Positions 16,477 through 25,462 of a DNA stretch of 64,000 nucleotides are shown here, piece by piece (position 1 is the first letter of the stretch; every line of letters starts with the position of its first letter). The notes under the pieces were generated by a model. That model was not told where the DNA came from. It ran no database searches and worked only from the letters and a program-made list of their open reading frames with translations. This stretch comes from JAAYDI01 sp052034005 (lineage in GTDB: Bacteria; Planctomycetota; Planctomycetia; Pirellulales; Pirellulaceae): contig JBPOJB010000012.1 in the NCBI GenBank assembly GCA_052034005.1, positions 124,001 through 188,000 on the forward strand, written 5' to 3'. The position numbers were made by a program, and so were the translations under genes.

Positions 16477-18849
16477 CTACCGATTCCCACCTGCGGCCAA
16501 CACCGCCGCCAACCACTCGACGACCCGGACGCTGAGCTGCCCATCGACGGCCGCCAGCAACACGACCACCAGCACCAACGCACCCGCGATCATCCCCAGC
16601 GCGTAGAACTGGACCAGACCGGTCTGGAGCGACCGGAACAGCGCGCCCACGTACAGCGGGACGCGCCCCAAGGCGTTCACCAGGGCGTCCACCACCCAGT
16701 CGTCCACAACCCCACAGAGCCACGCCAGCGCGCGCAGAGGCAGCACGATCAGCACGTGGTACAGCTCGTCCAGGAAAAACTTGCCGTAGGCCAGGTGATA
16801 GGGCGACAGGAAGCGGCCCGCCAGCAAGGGCGTCGACAGGACCAACGCGGTCAGCAAAACGACGCTCACCAACGCGTGCACCAGCCAGCGGAGCCGCACG
16901 GCTGCCGCCGCCCGGTAGATCCCCTGCATCCACGGCCCGTGCGTCAGCCGCACCAGCCGCGCCTGCTCACTGGCCGCCGCCATCCACTCGAAGTCCAGCA
17001 GGGACCGCAGACGCGCCAACAGGCGGCGGTCCCCCAGATACAGATAGGACGCCAGGCCGATGCCCGCGGAAGCCACCAGCATGCTCATCGCCGCCACGCC
17101 GAAGTGGAACGCGCCCAGCGCTTCCGTCCGGGCAACGGGCCCGGCCAGCGACGGCGTCCTGGCCAGCAGCGCGGCGAACGGATGCCCGCCCCCCAGGTAG
17201 CTCTGGTCGAGCAGCAGGCCGACCACCGCTGCGCCCGCCGCCAGGACCACCAAGGGCCAGACTATCACGCCAGGCGACTCGCGGGCATGGCCGCCCGCCT
17301 CGGCCGGCACCCGGCGCTCCCCGAAAAAGGTCAAGTACAGCATGCGAAACGTATAGACGCTCGTCAGGAACGCGGTCGCCAGCGCCGTGTAATACAACAG
17401 CTCGTAGACCGACGCGAATCCCGCCCCCTGGCCCGACAGGTGCGCCTTGCCCTGGACCGCCGCCAGAATCGCATCCTTGCTCCAGAACCCTGCCAGCGGC
17501 GCGATCCCCGACAGCGCCAGGCAACCGACAAGGAACGTCCCGAACGTGCGCGGCATCACCCTGCGCAGCCCGCCGAACCGGCGCATGTCGACCACGTTCC
17601 CCATCGCGTGCATCACGCTGCCCGCGCCCAGAAACAGCAACGCCTTGAAGAAGGCGTGCGTGAACAGGTGGAACATGCCCGCCGAGATGCCGGCCAACGT
17701 GCCGGTGCCCAGGCCCAGGAACATGTATCCCAGCTGGCTGATCGTCGAATAGGCCAGCACGCGCTTCAGATCGAACTGGGTCAGCGCGATCAGGGCCGCC
17801 AGCAGCGCCGTGAACGTGCCGATGCCGGCCACCGCCAGCTGCGCCGCCGGGGCCGCCATGAAGAGCGGCGTGCAGCGCGCGATCATGTACACGCCCGCCG
17901 TCACCATCGTGGCCGCGTGGATGAGCGCGCTGACCGGCGTCGGCCCCTCCATCGCGTCCGGCAACCAGACGTGCAGCGGGAACTGAGCGCTCTTGCCGCA
18001 GGCCCCGAGCAGGAGGAGCAGGCAGATGGCCAGCCCCGTCGCGCCGCCGACATGGCCCAGCGACGTCGTGCGGTAGACGCTCAGAACGCCCGGAATCGAG
18101 CCGGCGCCGGGCGCCGCCGACACGGACGCCGACGCGTCCCCTGCCAGCGCGGCGGGCAAGACCCGCGGCGTGTCGTGGTAGTTCAGCGTGCCATACGTGG
18201 TCCAGATCAGAAACACGCCGAGCATGAACCCGAAATCGCCCACCCGATTGACCAGGAATGCCTTCAGCCCGGCCGCCGCGGCCGATGGCTTTTCGTACCA
18301 GAAGCCGATCAGGAGGTAGCTGCACAGGCCTACCCCCTCCCAGAAAACGAACAACAACAGGAAGTTGCTGACCGACACGAGCATCGTCATGGAAAACACG
18401 AACAGGCCAATGTAGGCGAAAAAACGCCAGTAGCCCCGGTCGGCGCGCATGTACCCCACCGAGTAGACCGCCACCACCAGCGAGACGAAGGTGACCATGG
18501 CCAGCATGATCGCGGTCAGACTGTCCAGACGAAGTGCCACGTCGATCGCCAGGTCGCACGCCGCACCCCGCGCGCTGAGTAGGCCCGCGGCCGGATCGGC
18601 CGCCGGCTGATACGCGCCCTCCATCAGGGCCCACGTCCAGCACGACACGACTCGCTCGTACCCGGCGGGCTGCCGCGCGGTGTGCCACAGCAGCGCCAGA
18701 CTGCACAGCGCGGACGCGCTCAGCGCCAGGACCACCGGCCAATGACTGCGCGCGCGCAGCACCCGCGGCCCCAGGACCGCCACCAGAACGGCCGCCGCCA
18801 ACGGCAGCCCCGGCACCAGGATCATCAGCAGGTTCAGCATCGTATCCAT
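16477..18849 (-). CDS. nuoL: NADH-quinone oxidoreductase subunit L
   Basis: A 790-residue membrane subunit, the outermost antiporter-like proton pump of complex I, normally with a long lateral helix at the C-terminus. Diagnostic segments are FFAYIGLFVFSMTMLVSVSNFLLLFVFWEGVGLCSYLLIGFW, SAQFPLHVWLPDAMEGPTPVSALIHAATMVTAG and LAYSTISQLGYMFLG. It is longer than the E. coli protein (about 613 residues), with the extra length in the C-terminal third. It starts 4 nt after nuoK. Confidence 0.95.
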   Translation of the reverse strand: MDTMLNLLMILVPGLPLAAAVLVAVLGPRVLRARSHWPVVLALSASALCSLALLWHTARQPAGYERVVSCWTWALMEGAYQPAADPAAGLLSARGAACDLAIDVALRLDSLTAIMLAMVTFVSLVVAVYSVGYMRADRGYWRFFAYIGLFVFSMTMLVSVSNFLLLFVFWEGVGLCSYLLIGFWYEKPSAAAAGLKAFLVNRVGDFGFMLGVFLIWTTYGTLNYHDTPRVLPAALAGDASASVSAAPGAGSIPGVLSVYRTTSLGHVGGATGLAICLLLLLGACGKSAQFPLHVWLPDAMEGPTPVSALIHAATMVTAGVYMIARCTPLFMAAPAAQLAVAGIGTFTALLAALIALTQFDLKRVLAYSTISQLGYMFLGLGTGTLAGISAGMFHLFTHAFFKALLFLGAGSVMHAMGNVVDMRRFGGLRRVMPRTFGTFLVGCLALSGIAPLAGFWSKDAILAAVQGKAHLSGQGAGFASVYELLYYTALATAFLTSVYTFRMLYLTFFGERRVPAEAGGHARESPGVIVWPLVVLAAGAAVVGLLLDQSYLGGGHPFAALLARTPSLAGPVARTEALGAFHFGVAAMSMLVASAGIGLASYLYLGDRRLLARLRSLLDFEWMAAASEQARLVRLTHGPWMQGIYRAAAAVRLRWLVHALVSVVLLTALVLSTPLLAGRFLSPYHLAYGKFFLDELYHVLIVLPLRALAWLCGVVDDWVVDALVNALGRVPLYVGALFRSLQTGLVQFYALGMIAGALVLVVVLLAAVDGQLSVRVVEWLAAVLAAGGNR

Positions 18850-18853
18850 GTCG

Positions 18854-19306
18854 TCACAATTCGCTGCGGTACCACGGTTCCTGCTCGCCGCCCGGCGGCC
18901 GCACGCCCGCCCGCGGCAAGGCGGGCCAGACGGCCGGCGCCTCGCGCTGCTCCGGCACCTCGCGGTCGACGTGCGGAGGCAGCCCCTCTTCCCGCAGGTC
19001 CTGCCACAGCACGATATCCAGCGTGTTGTTGCGGCGCGCCAAGGCCAGGATCAGGGCCAGCGCGATGGCCGCCTCGCACGCCGCCACCGTGATGATGAAC
19101 AACACCAGCATCTGGCCGCCCCAATCGTCACAGAAACGCGACCAGGCCACCAGGCTGATCGCCACCCCCTGCAGCATCATCTCCGCGCAGAGGAACAACA
19201 CGATCATGTTGCGCCGCACCAGGAAACCGGTCATCCCGATCGCCACCAGCAGCCCGCCGACGATCAGGTAGTCGTGCAGCAAGGCGGCTTCGTCGATCCC
19301 GCTCAT
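18854..19306 (-). CDS. nuoK: NADH-quinone oxidoreductase subunit K with C-terminal extension
   Basis: A 150-residue membrane subunit. The first 90 residues are a normal NuoK with three helices and the two conserved proton-channel glutamates, Glu42 (LCAEMML) and Glu78 (AACEAAI). About 55 more residues follow (from NNTLDIVLWQDL to WYRSEL), Pro-, Glu- and Arg-rich and probably disordered. NuoK is normally about 100 residues. The start overlaps the nuoJ stop as ATGA. Confidence 0.93.
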   Translation of the reverse strand: MSGIDEAALLHDYLIVGGLLVAIGMTGFLVRRNMIVLFLCAEMMLQGVAISLVAWSRFCDDWGGQMLVLFIITVAACEAAIALALILALARRNNTLDIVLWQDLREEGLPPHVDREVPEQREAPAVWPALPRAGVRPPGGEQEPWYRSEL

Positions 19307-20034
19307 CGCGCCACCTCCTCGCTCGGCGCGCACGCCGACTGCCTGGACTGGATCATGATCGAGATGGCGCCCACCAGCGCCACCAGCAGCAGCGCGCCCG
19401 CCACCTCGACACTCAACAAGTGCCGCGTGAACAACTCGGTCCCGAAACGCGCCATGTGCGCCGGCTGCATCACGTCCGACTCCGCCGCCGAAGAGGCGGC
19501 CGGCGATTGCGACACGGCCGCCCCCGAGATGGCGACCGTCAAGAGCCCGACCAGCAGCGCCGCCACGAGCGCGGCGACCGATTTGGTGTACACACCCCAC
19601 GTAATGCGATCGTAGGGCGCCTGGCCTTCCGGCTGAGCCAACATGATCACGAACAGGAACGTCACCAGGATGGCGCCGGCGTAGACCGCCAGCGTCGAAA
19701 TGCTCAGGAACTGCGCGCCGTCGAAGAACAACAGCCCGGCGGTGCCCAACAGCGACAACCCGAACCACAGGGCCGTGTAGACGGGACGCACGGTCGCGAT
19801 CGCGGCCGTCGCCGACACGACCGTCACCGTGGCCAACGCCCAGAACACGCACTCGGCCGAGAACGAGACCAGCGGCAACATCATCCCGAACAGGATCAAC
19901 AGGACGCTCAACGCCCCCAGCGTGGCACCCGCCAGGTGCCGGCGACCCGTGGTCGCTGGCAACAGCAGGCACAAGGCCACCACGCCGCAGGCAAGCGCGC
20001 CGCACGCGAACCAGAACGGGCCGACAGCGTTCAT
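19303..20034 (-). CDS. nuoJ: NADH-quinone oxidoreductase subunit J
   Basis: A 243-residue five-helix membrane subunit of complex I. The typical TM3 region, with its pi-bulge sequence, is LSISTLAVYAGAILVTFLFVIMLAQPEG. Helices lie at about 5-25, 30-50, 60-80, 88-115 and 195-215; a Ser/Ala-rich loop around 165-185 makes it longer than the E. coli subunit. It overlaps nuoI and nuoK by 4 nt each. Confidence 0.93.
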   Translation of the reverse strand: MNAVGPFWFACGALACGVVALCLLLPATTGRRHLAGATLGALSVLLILFGMMLPLVSFSAECVFWALATVTVVSATAAIATVRPVYTALWFGLSLLGTAGLLFFDGAQFLSISTLAVYAGAILVTFLFVIMLAQPEGQAPYDRITWGVYTKSVAALVAALLVGLLTVAISGAAVSQSPAASSAAESDVMQPAHMARFGTELFTRHLLSVEVAGALLLVALVGAISIMIQSRQSACAPSEEVAR

Positions 20035-20576
20035 GGCAAACCGCCTCCCGGATCCGACCGCATCGGTTCGCGGTCACGCGTCGCATCATACACGCTCAAC
20101 AGCTTCTCCTTGTCGAACACCATCTCCTCGCGGCTCCGCCCCGTCAGGTTGTACAGGCTCGTCAGCTCGATCGCGTCGACGGGACAGGCCTCCTCGCACA
20201 TCCCGCAGAAGATGCACCGCAACTCGTCGATCACGAAACTCGCCGGATACTTCTCGCGGTCCGGCCAGGGACTCTCCGCCGCTACAATGTCGATGCAATG
20301 CGCCGGGCAGGCCGTCGCGCAGAGGAAGCAGGCCACGCACTTCACCCGGCCGCGCTCGTCTTTGTTCAGCCGATGGACACCCCGGTAGATCAACGGGTTG
20401 TCGATCCGCGGCTCCTCCTCCGGATAGCTGACCGTGACCGTCCGGCCGGCCAAGGCGGCAGCCAGGTGCCGCGCCGTGGTCGCCAGGCCCTGGACCACCA
20501 GCGGCAGGTACAGCCGTTCGGCCAACCCCAGCTCGGAACGTTCCGCCCATCGGACGTGCGGATCGTCGGACTTCAT
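20031..20576 (-). CDS. nuoI: NADH-quinone oxidoreductase subunit I (two [4Fe-4S] ferredoxin domain)
   Basis: A 181-residue peripheral subunit carrying clusters N6a and N6b, which pass electrons toward NuoB. Two ferredoxin motifs are complete: CVACFLCATACP (about 81-92) and CIFCGMCEEACP (about 120-131). The N-terminal helix and the YPEEEPR segment are typical. It overlaps nuoH and nuoJ by 4 nt each, indicating coupled translation. Confidence 0.95.
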   Translation of the reverse strand: MKSDDPHVRWAERSELGLAERLYLPLVVQGLATTARHLAAALAGRTVTVSYPEEEPRIDNPLIYRGVHRLNKDERGRVKCVACFLCATACPAHCIDIVAAESPWPDREKYPASFVIDELRCIFCGMCEEACPVDAIELTSLYNLTGRSREEMVFDKEKLLSVYDATRDREPMRSDPGGGLP

Positions 20577-21805
20577 ACCGTCTGCTCCTCGAACTCCACG
20601 AATCGGCTCGCACGATTGTCAGCCACCCGAGGCCTCGCCACGGCCACCGCCAGACCGGCCAACAGGCAGATCCCCCACGCCACCGCGGCCAGCACGACGG
20701 TCCAGAACGCGCCTTCCAGGTGCCACACGGTACGGACCCGGTCCAGAACGGCTACGGCCACGAAATTGATCATCCCCAAGGGCAGCATGATCTTCCAGGC
20801 CAGGGCCATCAACTGGTCGTACCGAAAGCGCGGCCAGCTCCACCGCACCAACATGAAGAACACGATCACCGCCAGCACCTTGCCCAACAGCACCAGCACG
20901 CGCACGACAGCCCCCAGCCAGCCCACATCGTCCGTCGCGCCCGTGATCCCGAACGGCAGGTGCCAGCCGCCGAGAAACAGGATCACGATCAGCATCGCCG
21001 CCATGATCAAGTGCAGGAATTCGGTCAGCAGAAACAACAGCAGCCGCATGCCGGAATACTCCGTGTGGTAACCGCCCACCAACTCCTGCTCGCATTCCGG
21101 CAAGTCGAACGGCAGCCGGGCCGCCTCCGCGAACGACGCCACCACAAAGACCAGGAACCCCAACGGCTGGAACAACACGTGCCAACCGCCCGACGCCTGA
21201 CGCGCGATGATCTCCTCCAGATCCAGCGTCCCGGTCGCGGCCACCACGCCCAGCAGCGCCAACCCCAGCGGCAACTCGTAGGCGATCAGCTGCGCACTCG
21301 AGCGGAGTCCGCCCAGCAGGCTGTACTTGTTGTTGCTGGCCCAGCCGCCCAGGATCACCCCGTACACGGCAACGCTCGAGACGGCAAACGCATAGAGCAC
21401 CCCGACATTCACGCCCGGCGCAATGACCAGCCGGATCGGTTCCCCCGCACCTCCCGCGCTGGAAACACCGGGCATCAGGCTGCCGAACGGGATCACCGCG
21501 AATGCGGCCAACGCGGCCACCAGGATCAGGATGGGTGCCAGCGTGAACAGCCGCCGATCCACGTGCGCCGGCGTGAAATCCTCCTTGAACACGATTTTCA
21601 AGCCGTCCGCCAGCGGCTGACCCAGCCCGAACAGGCGGATCCGTGTGAGGGGAATCCCCACTCGATTCGGACCGATCCGGTCCTGAACCCACGCCGCCAT
21701 CTTGCGCTCGAGCAACACCAGGTAGGCTGCACCCGTGGCCAGCCCGCCGATGACAATCACGGTCTTGATGAGCGCTTCCATGATCGTCGCCTGATTCATC
21801 ACCAT
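20573..21805 (-). CDS. nuoH: NADH-quinone oxidoreductase subunit H
   Basis: A 410-residue membrane subunit forming most of the quinone chamber. Conserved features are LLERKMAAWVQDRIGPNRVG near the N-terminus, LADGLKIVFKEDFTP, FVVASFAEAARLPFDLPECEQELVGGYHTEYSGM (the acidic loop of the quinone channel) and RWSWPRFRYDQLMALAWK. It is longer than the E. coli subunit (325), mainly through a longer C-terminal helix region. It starts 27 nt after nuoG. Confidence 0.95.
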   Translation of the reverse strand: MVMNQATIMEALIKTVIVIGGLATGAAYLVLLERKMAAWVQDRIGPNRVGIPLTRIRLFGLGQPLADGLKIVFKEDFTPAHVDRRLFTLAPILILVAALAAFAVIPFGSLMPGVSSAGGAGEPIRLVIAPGVNVGVLYAFAVSSVAVYGVILGGWASNNKYSLLGGLRSSAQLIAYELPLGLALLGVVAATGTLDLEEIIARQASGGWHVLFQPLGFLVFVVASFAEAARLPFDLPECEQELVGGYHTEYSGMRLLLFLLTEFLHLIMAAMLIVILFLGGWHLPFGITGATDDVGWLGAVVRVLVLLGKVLAVIVFFMLVRWSWPRFRYDQLMALAWKIMLPLGMINFVAVAVLDRVRTVWHLEGAFWTVVLAAVAWGICLLAGLAVAVARPRVADNRASRFVEFEEQTV

Positions 21806-21832
21806 CGGGTCCCTTCTGCCAGGCGCGCCTGC

Positions 21833-23449
21833 TCACGCGATCCGGTCGATCGATAGCTCCACGCCGCTGGCCGGCACCGGTCCGCGCGCGGGGCGAAAAA
21901 CGTCGATCTCTTCCGCGACTTCCGCCCGCACCTGAGCGGCGTTATACAGACCGCCTCGCCCCAACAGCCGCCACAACAACTGCCCTTCACCCAACACGCC
22001 GCCCGGAGGCCGCACCGACCACTCGAAGGTCTGTAACCGGTCCGATCCGTTCACGTACGACCCGGACCGTTCGGCAAACGCGGTCGCGGGCAGTTGCCAG
22101 TGAGCCCGCTGGATCAGCGGCGAGGGGAACAGGTCCTGCACGATCAGCAACGGCGTGTTGCCGAGTTGAGACACGGTCTGCTGGTCGTTCCAGTCGGTCT
22201 TGTACCCCCCGGCAATCCAGATGGCGTCATACACAGGCCCGGCCGCCTGCTGGGCCAGCAGTTCGTTCCAGGTGACCCGGCATTGCGTCAGCCCGGCCAG
22301 CACATGCTCCACGCCGCGCCGATTCGGGCACTTCTCCGCCCGGATCGTGAAGCCTCCCGCGAACGACTCGTCCTTGCCCCGCTTCGGGATCGGCCCGAGC
22401 AGCAGGGTGGCGGACGGCTGGACGCTCAGCGCGTACTTGACCAGCAAGTAGGCCTCCTCGACCGTCAGATGCGGAGACAAGACCACCGCCAGACGCGACG
22501 CGGCGCGGAGCGCCGCGCCCAAGCCGCTGATCGCATCCTCCCAACCCACCGGCCTCCAGACACCGTCCTGCCGTACCCGGGGCCCTACCAGCCGACGCTG
22601 GTCGAAGACATGCTTCCACCCGTAACGGCCCTCGTCGCACATCCACCAGCGATTCACCTCCAGGTTCTCGCGCGGCCGCAGCCGATAGATGCGGTCCTGG
22701 TTCTCCTCCACGTAGATGGAACAGCCGGTCGCGCAGCCGGCACACACGTGCGCATGCGATTGCATGAACCAGACACGCTGCTGGTAGAGGAAATCCCGGT
22801 CCCCCAAGGCGCCGACCGGACAGAGGTCCACCACGTTGCCCGCCAGCGGGTTGTCCAACGGAAAGCCGGGAAACACGGCGATCTCCTGGTGCGTGCCGCG
22901 GTGGATGATCATCAGCTCGCTCGACTGCGACACCTCGCGACAGAACCGGATGCAGCGCGTACACATGATGCATCGCTCGACGAACAGCGTCACCGTCTCG
23001 CCCACCGAGCGCCGGCGGCTGGTAAACGGCTGGATGTCCGCACGCCGCGCCGGATAGCCATACTGGTACAGATAGTCCTGCAGGCGGCACTCGCCCGATT
23101 TGTCACAGATCGGACAATCGATGGGATGACGCAACAGCAGGCCTTCCTCCACCATCGCCCGCGCGTGCCGCACCTTCGGACTGTCCGTCACGAAGACCGT
23201 GCCATCCGTGGCTGGCGTCTGGCAGGCCGGCACCAGCTTCCCTTGCATGTGGATCTCGCCGGTCGACGGGTCGCGCCGGCCGGCCTCGACCAGACACATG
23301 CGGCAACTGGCCACCACCGACAGGCCGGGATGCCAGCAGTAATGCGGGATCTCGATCCCCGCGCGCGCCGCCGCCTGGATCCCGTTCAGACGCTCGCCGT
23401 CGCGGATCTCAACTTCCCGTCCATCAACAATCACAGTACCCATAGTCAT
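21833..23449 (-). CDS. nuoG: NADH-quinone oxidoreductase subunit G (short form)
   Basis: A 538-residue peripheral subunit. The [2Fe-2S] N1b ligands are in HYCWHPGLSVVASCRMC and CQTPATDG. The His-Cys N5 site follows (HPIDCPICDKSGEC), then the N4 cysteines (CIMCTRC and DLCPVGAL). A second set, CAGCATGC, lies near residue 243. The molybdopterin-oxidoreductase-like C-terminal region is much reduced compared with the roughly 700-900 residues usual for NuoG, though AERSGSYVNGSDR is kept. The start overlaps nuoF as ATGA. Confidence 0.93.
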   Translation of the reverse strand: MTMGTVIVDGREVEIRDGERLNGIQAAARAGIEIPHYCWHPGLSVVASCRMCLVEAGRRDPSTGEIHMQGKLVPACQTPATDGTVFVTDSPKVRHARAMVEEGLLLRHPIDCPICDKSGECRLQDYLYQYGYPARRADIQPFTSRRRSVGETVTLFVERCIMCTRCIRFCREVSQSSELMIIHRGTHQEIAVFPGFPLDNPLAGNVVDLCPVGALGDRDFLYQQRVWFMQSHAHVCAGCATGCSIYVEENQDRIYRLRPRENLEVNRWWMCDEGRYGWKHVFDQRRLVGPRVRQDGVWRPVGWEDAISGLGAALRAASRLAVVLSPHLTVEEAYLLVKYALSVQPSATLLLGPIPKRGKDESFAGGFTIRAEKCPNRRGVEHVLAGLTQCRVTWNELLAQQAAGPVYDAIWIAGGYKTDWNDQQTVSQLGNTPLLIVQDLFPSPLIQRAHWQLPATAFAERSGSYVNGSDRLQTFEWSVRPPGGVLGEGQLLWRLLGRGGLYNAAQVRAEVAEEIDVFRPARGPVPASGVELSIDRIA

Positions 23450-24867
23450 CCCGTCTCGATTCCGGGCGCAACGGGCCGCGCGCCGCCGGCGACCCCGGCC
23501 ACACCCTCACCCAGCCACGCTGGTTTCGCGTCGATCGCCCACACCGGTTGCGTCTCCCGGTACCCGCTCGGATTGGTCCGCTGGATGTACTGCTCAAACT
23601 CGTCCCGGAACTTCCGGATGGCGTTCTTGATCGGCCAGGCGGCGCCGTCCGCCAGGCCGCAGATGGTCGTGCCGGGGATGATCCCTATCGAGTCGCCGAT
23701 GTCCAACAGGAGTTCCAGGTCCTTGAGCCGCCCGCGTCCAGCTCGGATGCGATTGAGCAGCCGCAGCGCCCACCTGGTTCCCTCGCGGCAGGGCGTGCAC
23801 TGCCCGCAGCTCTCGTGGGCAAAGAACTGGCAGCTGTTGTGCAGGAAATCCACCATCGACACGGTCTCGTCCATCACGACCACCCCGGCGGTCCCCAAGC
23901 CGAGGCAGTCGTACTTCAGAGGGTCGGCGAAGTCGAGGCGGCAGCCAAACTCGTCCTCGCGCAGCAACCCCATGCTGATGCCGCCCGGGATGGCCGCCTT
24001 GGCCCGCCGGCCGCGCCATACTCCGCCCCCGTACTGCTCGATCAGCTCGTGGACCGTCAGCCCCAACGGCGCCTCGTAGCAGCCCGGCCGCTGCACATGC
24101 CCGCTGAGACAATACAGTTTCGGGCCGAAACTGCCCGGGTCGCGCGGATTGGCGGGATCGGGGGGCACGCCCAGCGACCGGAACCAGCCGGACCCCCGCT
24201 CACAAATGTGCTTGACGCAAGCGACGGTCTCCACGTTGTTGACGACCGTCGGGCGGCGGAACGCACCTTCCACGGCCGGAAACGGCGGCTTGACCCGCGG
24301 CCAGGCACGCTTGCCCTCCAGGCTCTCGATCAAGCCCGTCTCCTCGCCACAGATGTAGGCCCCGGCGCCCCGGTGCAGGTAGACATCCAATGAGTAATCG
24401 GAGCCGAGGATGTGCGATCCCAAGTAGCCGGCCGCGTAGCACTCGTCCACCGCCGCCTGGACGCGGCGGTACGCCAGCGGGTACTCGTAGCGGATATAGA
24501 AATAGGCCGTCGCTGCGCGCGTGGCATAGCAGCTGATCAGGAGCCCCTCGAGCACCTGGTGCGGATCCTGCTCCATCAGAATCCGGTTGTTGAACGTACC
24601 CGGCTCGCTTTCGTCGGCATTCAGACAGAAGTAGATCGGGCCGGGGCGGTCCTGGACCAGGAACGACCACTTCAGTCCGGTGGGGAACCCAGCCCCGCCG
24701 CGCCCGCGCAGACCGCTGGCTTTGACCACCTCCTGCACCTCTTGGGGCGACTGCGTGGCCAGTACGGAGCGCCAGGTTCGGTACCCGCCCGCGGCCTCGT
24801 AGGCGGCCCGCGTGTGGCTCTCGGGGTGCGCCATGTTCGCCAGCAGTACCAGTTCGTTCACCGCCAC
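23446..24867 (-). CDS. nuoF: NADH-quinone oxidoreductase subunit F (NADH/FMN-binding)
   Basis: A 473-residue peripheral subunit where NADH is oxidised. The FMN/NADH glycine-rich loop is GLRGRGGAGFPTGLKW (about 52-67), with NADESEPGTFNNR and GAGAYICGEETGLIESLEG following. The N3 cluster ligands are SCGQCTPCREGT and, further on, GTTICGLADGAAWP. The GTG start at 24867 has GAGG 7 nt upstream, 13 nt after nuoE. Confidence 0.95.
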   Translation of the reverse strand: MAVNELVLLANMAHPESHTRAAYEAAGGYRTWRSVLATQSPQEVQEVVKASGLRGRGGAGFPTGLKWSFLVQDRPGPIYFCLNADESEPGTFNNRILMEQDPHQVLEGLLISCYATRAATAYFYIRYEYPLAYRRVQAAVDECYAAGYLGSHILGSDYSLDVYLHRGAGAYICGEETGLIESLEGKRAWPRVKPPFPAVEGAFRRPTVVNNVETVACVKHICERGSGWFRSLGVPPDPANPRDPGSFGPKLYCLSGHVQRPGCYEAPLGLTVHELIEQYGGGVWRGRRAKAAIPGGISMGLLREDEFGCRLDFADPLKYDCLGLGTAGVVVMDETVSMVDFLHNSCQFFAHESCGQCTPCREGTRWALRLLNRIRAGRGRLKDLELLLDIGDSIGIIPGTTICGLADGAAWPIKNAIRKFRDEFEQYIQRTNPSGYRETQPVWAIDAKPAWLGEGVAGVAGGARPVAPGIETG

Positions 24868-24880
24868 GATGGGCCTCGTT

Positions 24881-25393
24881 TCACTTCCACGTCTTGAGGA
24901 TCTCGTCCAGCTTCTCGGGGGTCAGGCAGGTGTGCAGCGTGTCGCCCTCCAGAGCGCACGGCGCGTGCTCGCAGGCGCCGAGGCATTCGGCCACTTCCAC
25001 AGTCAACTCGCCGTCCGCCGTCGTCTCTCCCGGCCGGATGCCGGTCCGTTGGCAGAGATGGTCCAGCAGTTCTCCGGCTCCGCGCAGGTGGCAGCTGATC
25101 GAGCGGCAGACCCAGATTCGCCGCCGGCCGTGCGGCGCGTCCTGCTTGAAGAACCCATAGAAGGTCAGCGTGTCCTGCACTTGCGACGGCGCCAACTCCA
25201 GCAATTCGGCCAGCTCGATCACGGCCTGCGGCGGCACGTGCCGCAGCTGTTGGTGGATCAGGTGCAAGGCCGGCAGCGTCACCGCCTGGCGGGACGGATA
25301 GCGCGGGAACAGCGCCCGGATCCGGGCCACCATCTCGTCGGTCAACACCCGCTCCGCGGCCAGTGCCGGACTCAGACCGTCCTCAGTGTTCAT
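24881..25393 (-). CDS. nuoE: NADH-quinone oxidoreductase subunit E ([2Fe-2S] thioredoxin-like)
   Basis: A 170-residue peripheral subunit carrying cluster N1a next to NuoF. An N-terminal helical domain (QAVTLPALHLIHQQL) precedes the thioredoxin-like domain. The ligands are in VCRSISCHLRGA (CxxxxC) and ECLGACEHAP (CxxxC), as expected. ATG at 25393 is preferred over the in-frame GTG at 25405. A 69-bp gap separates it from nuoD. Confidence 0.93.
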   Translation of the reverse strand: MNTEDGLSPALAAERVLTDEMVARIRALFPRYPSRQAVTLPALHLIHQQLRHVPPQAVIELAELLELAPSQVQDTLTFYGFFKQDAPHGRRRIWVCRSISCHLRGAGELLDHLCQRTGIRPGETTADGELTVEVAECLGACEHAPCALEGDTLHTCLTPEKLDEILKTWK

Positions 25394-25462
25394 GGCGATC
25401 CCCACGCTGGCGGCCAGCCATCTGTTGTCGTCTCGGATCCATGCTATCCCACGCGTTGTCGA

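Noticed and set aside
15964..18582. An 872-codon open frame on the plus strand, antisense to nuoL/nuoM
   Set aside because: Its product is dominated by Arg, His, Gln and Pro, with no domain, and it is the mirror of well-supported nuo genes in GC-rich DNA.
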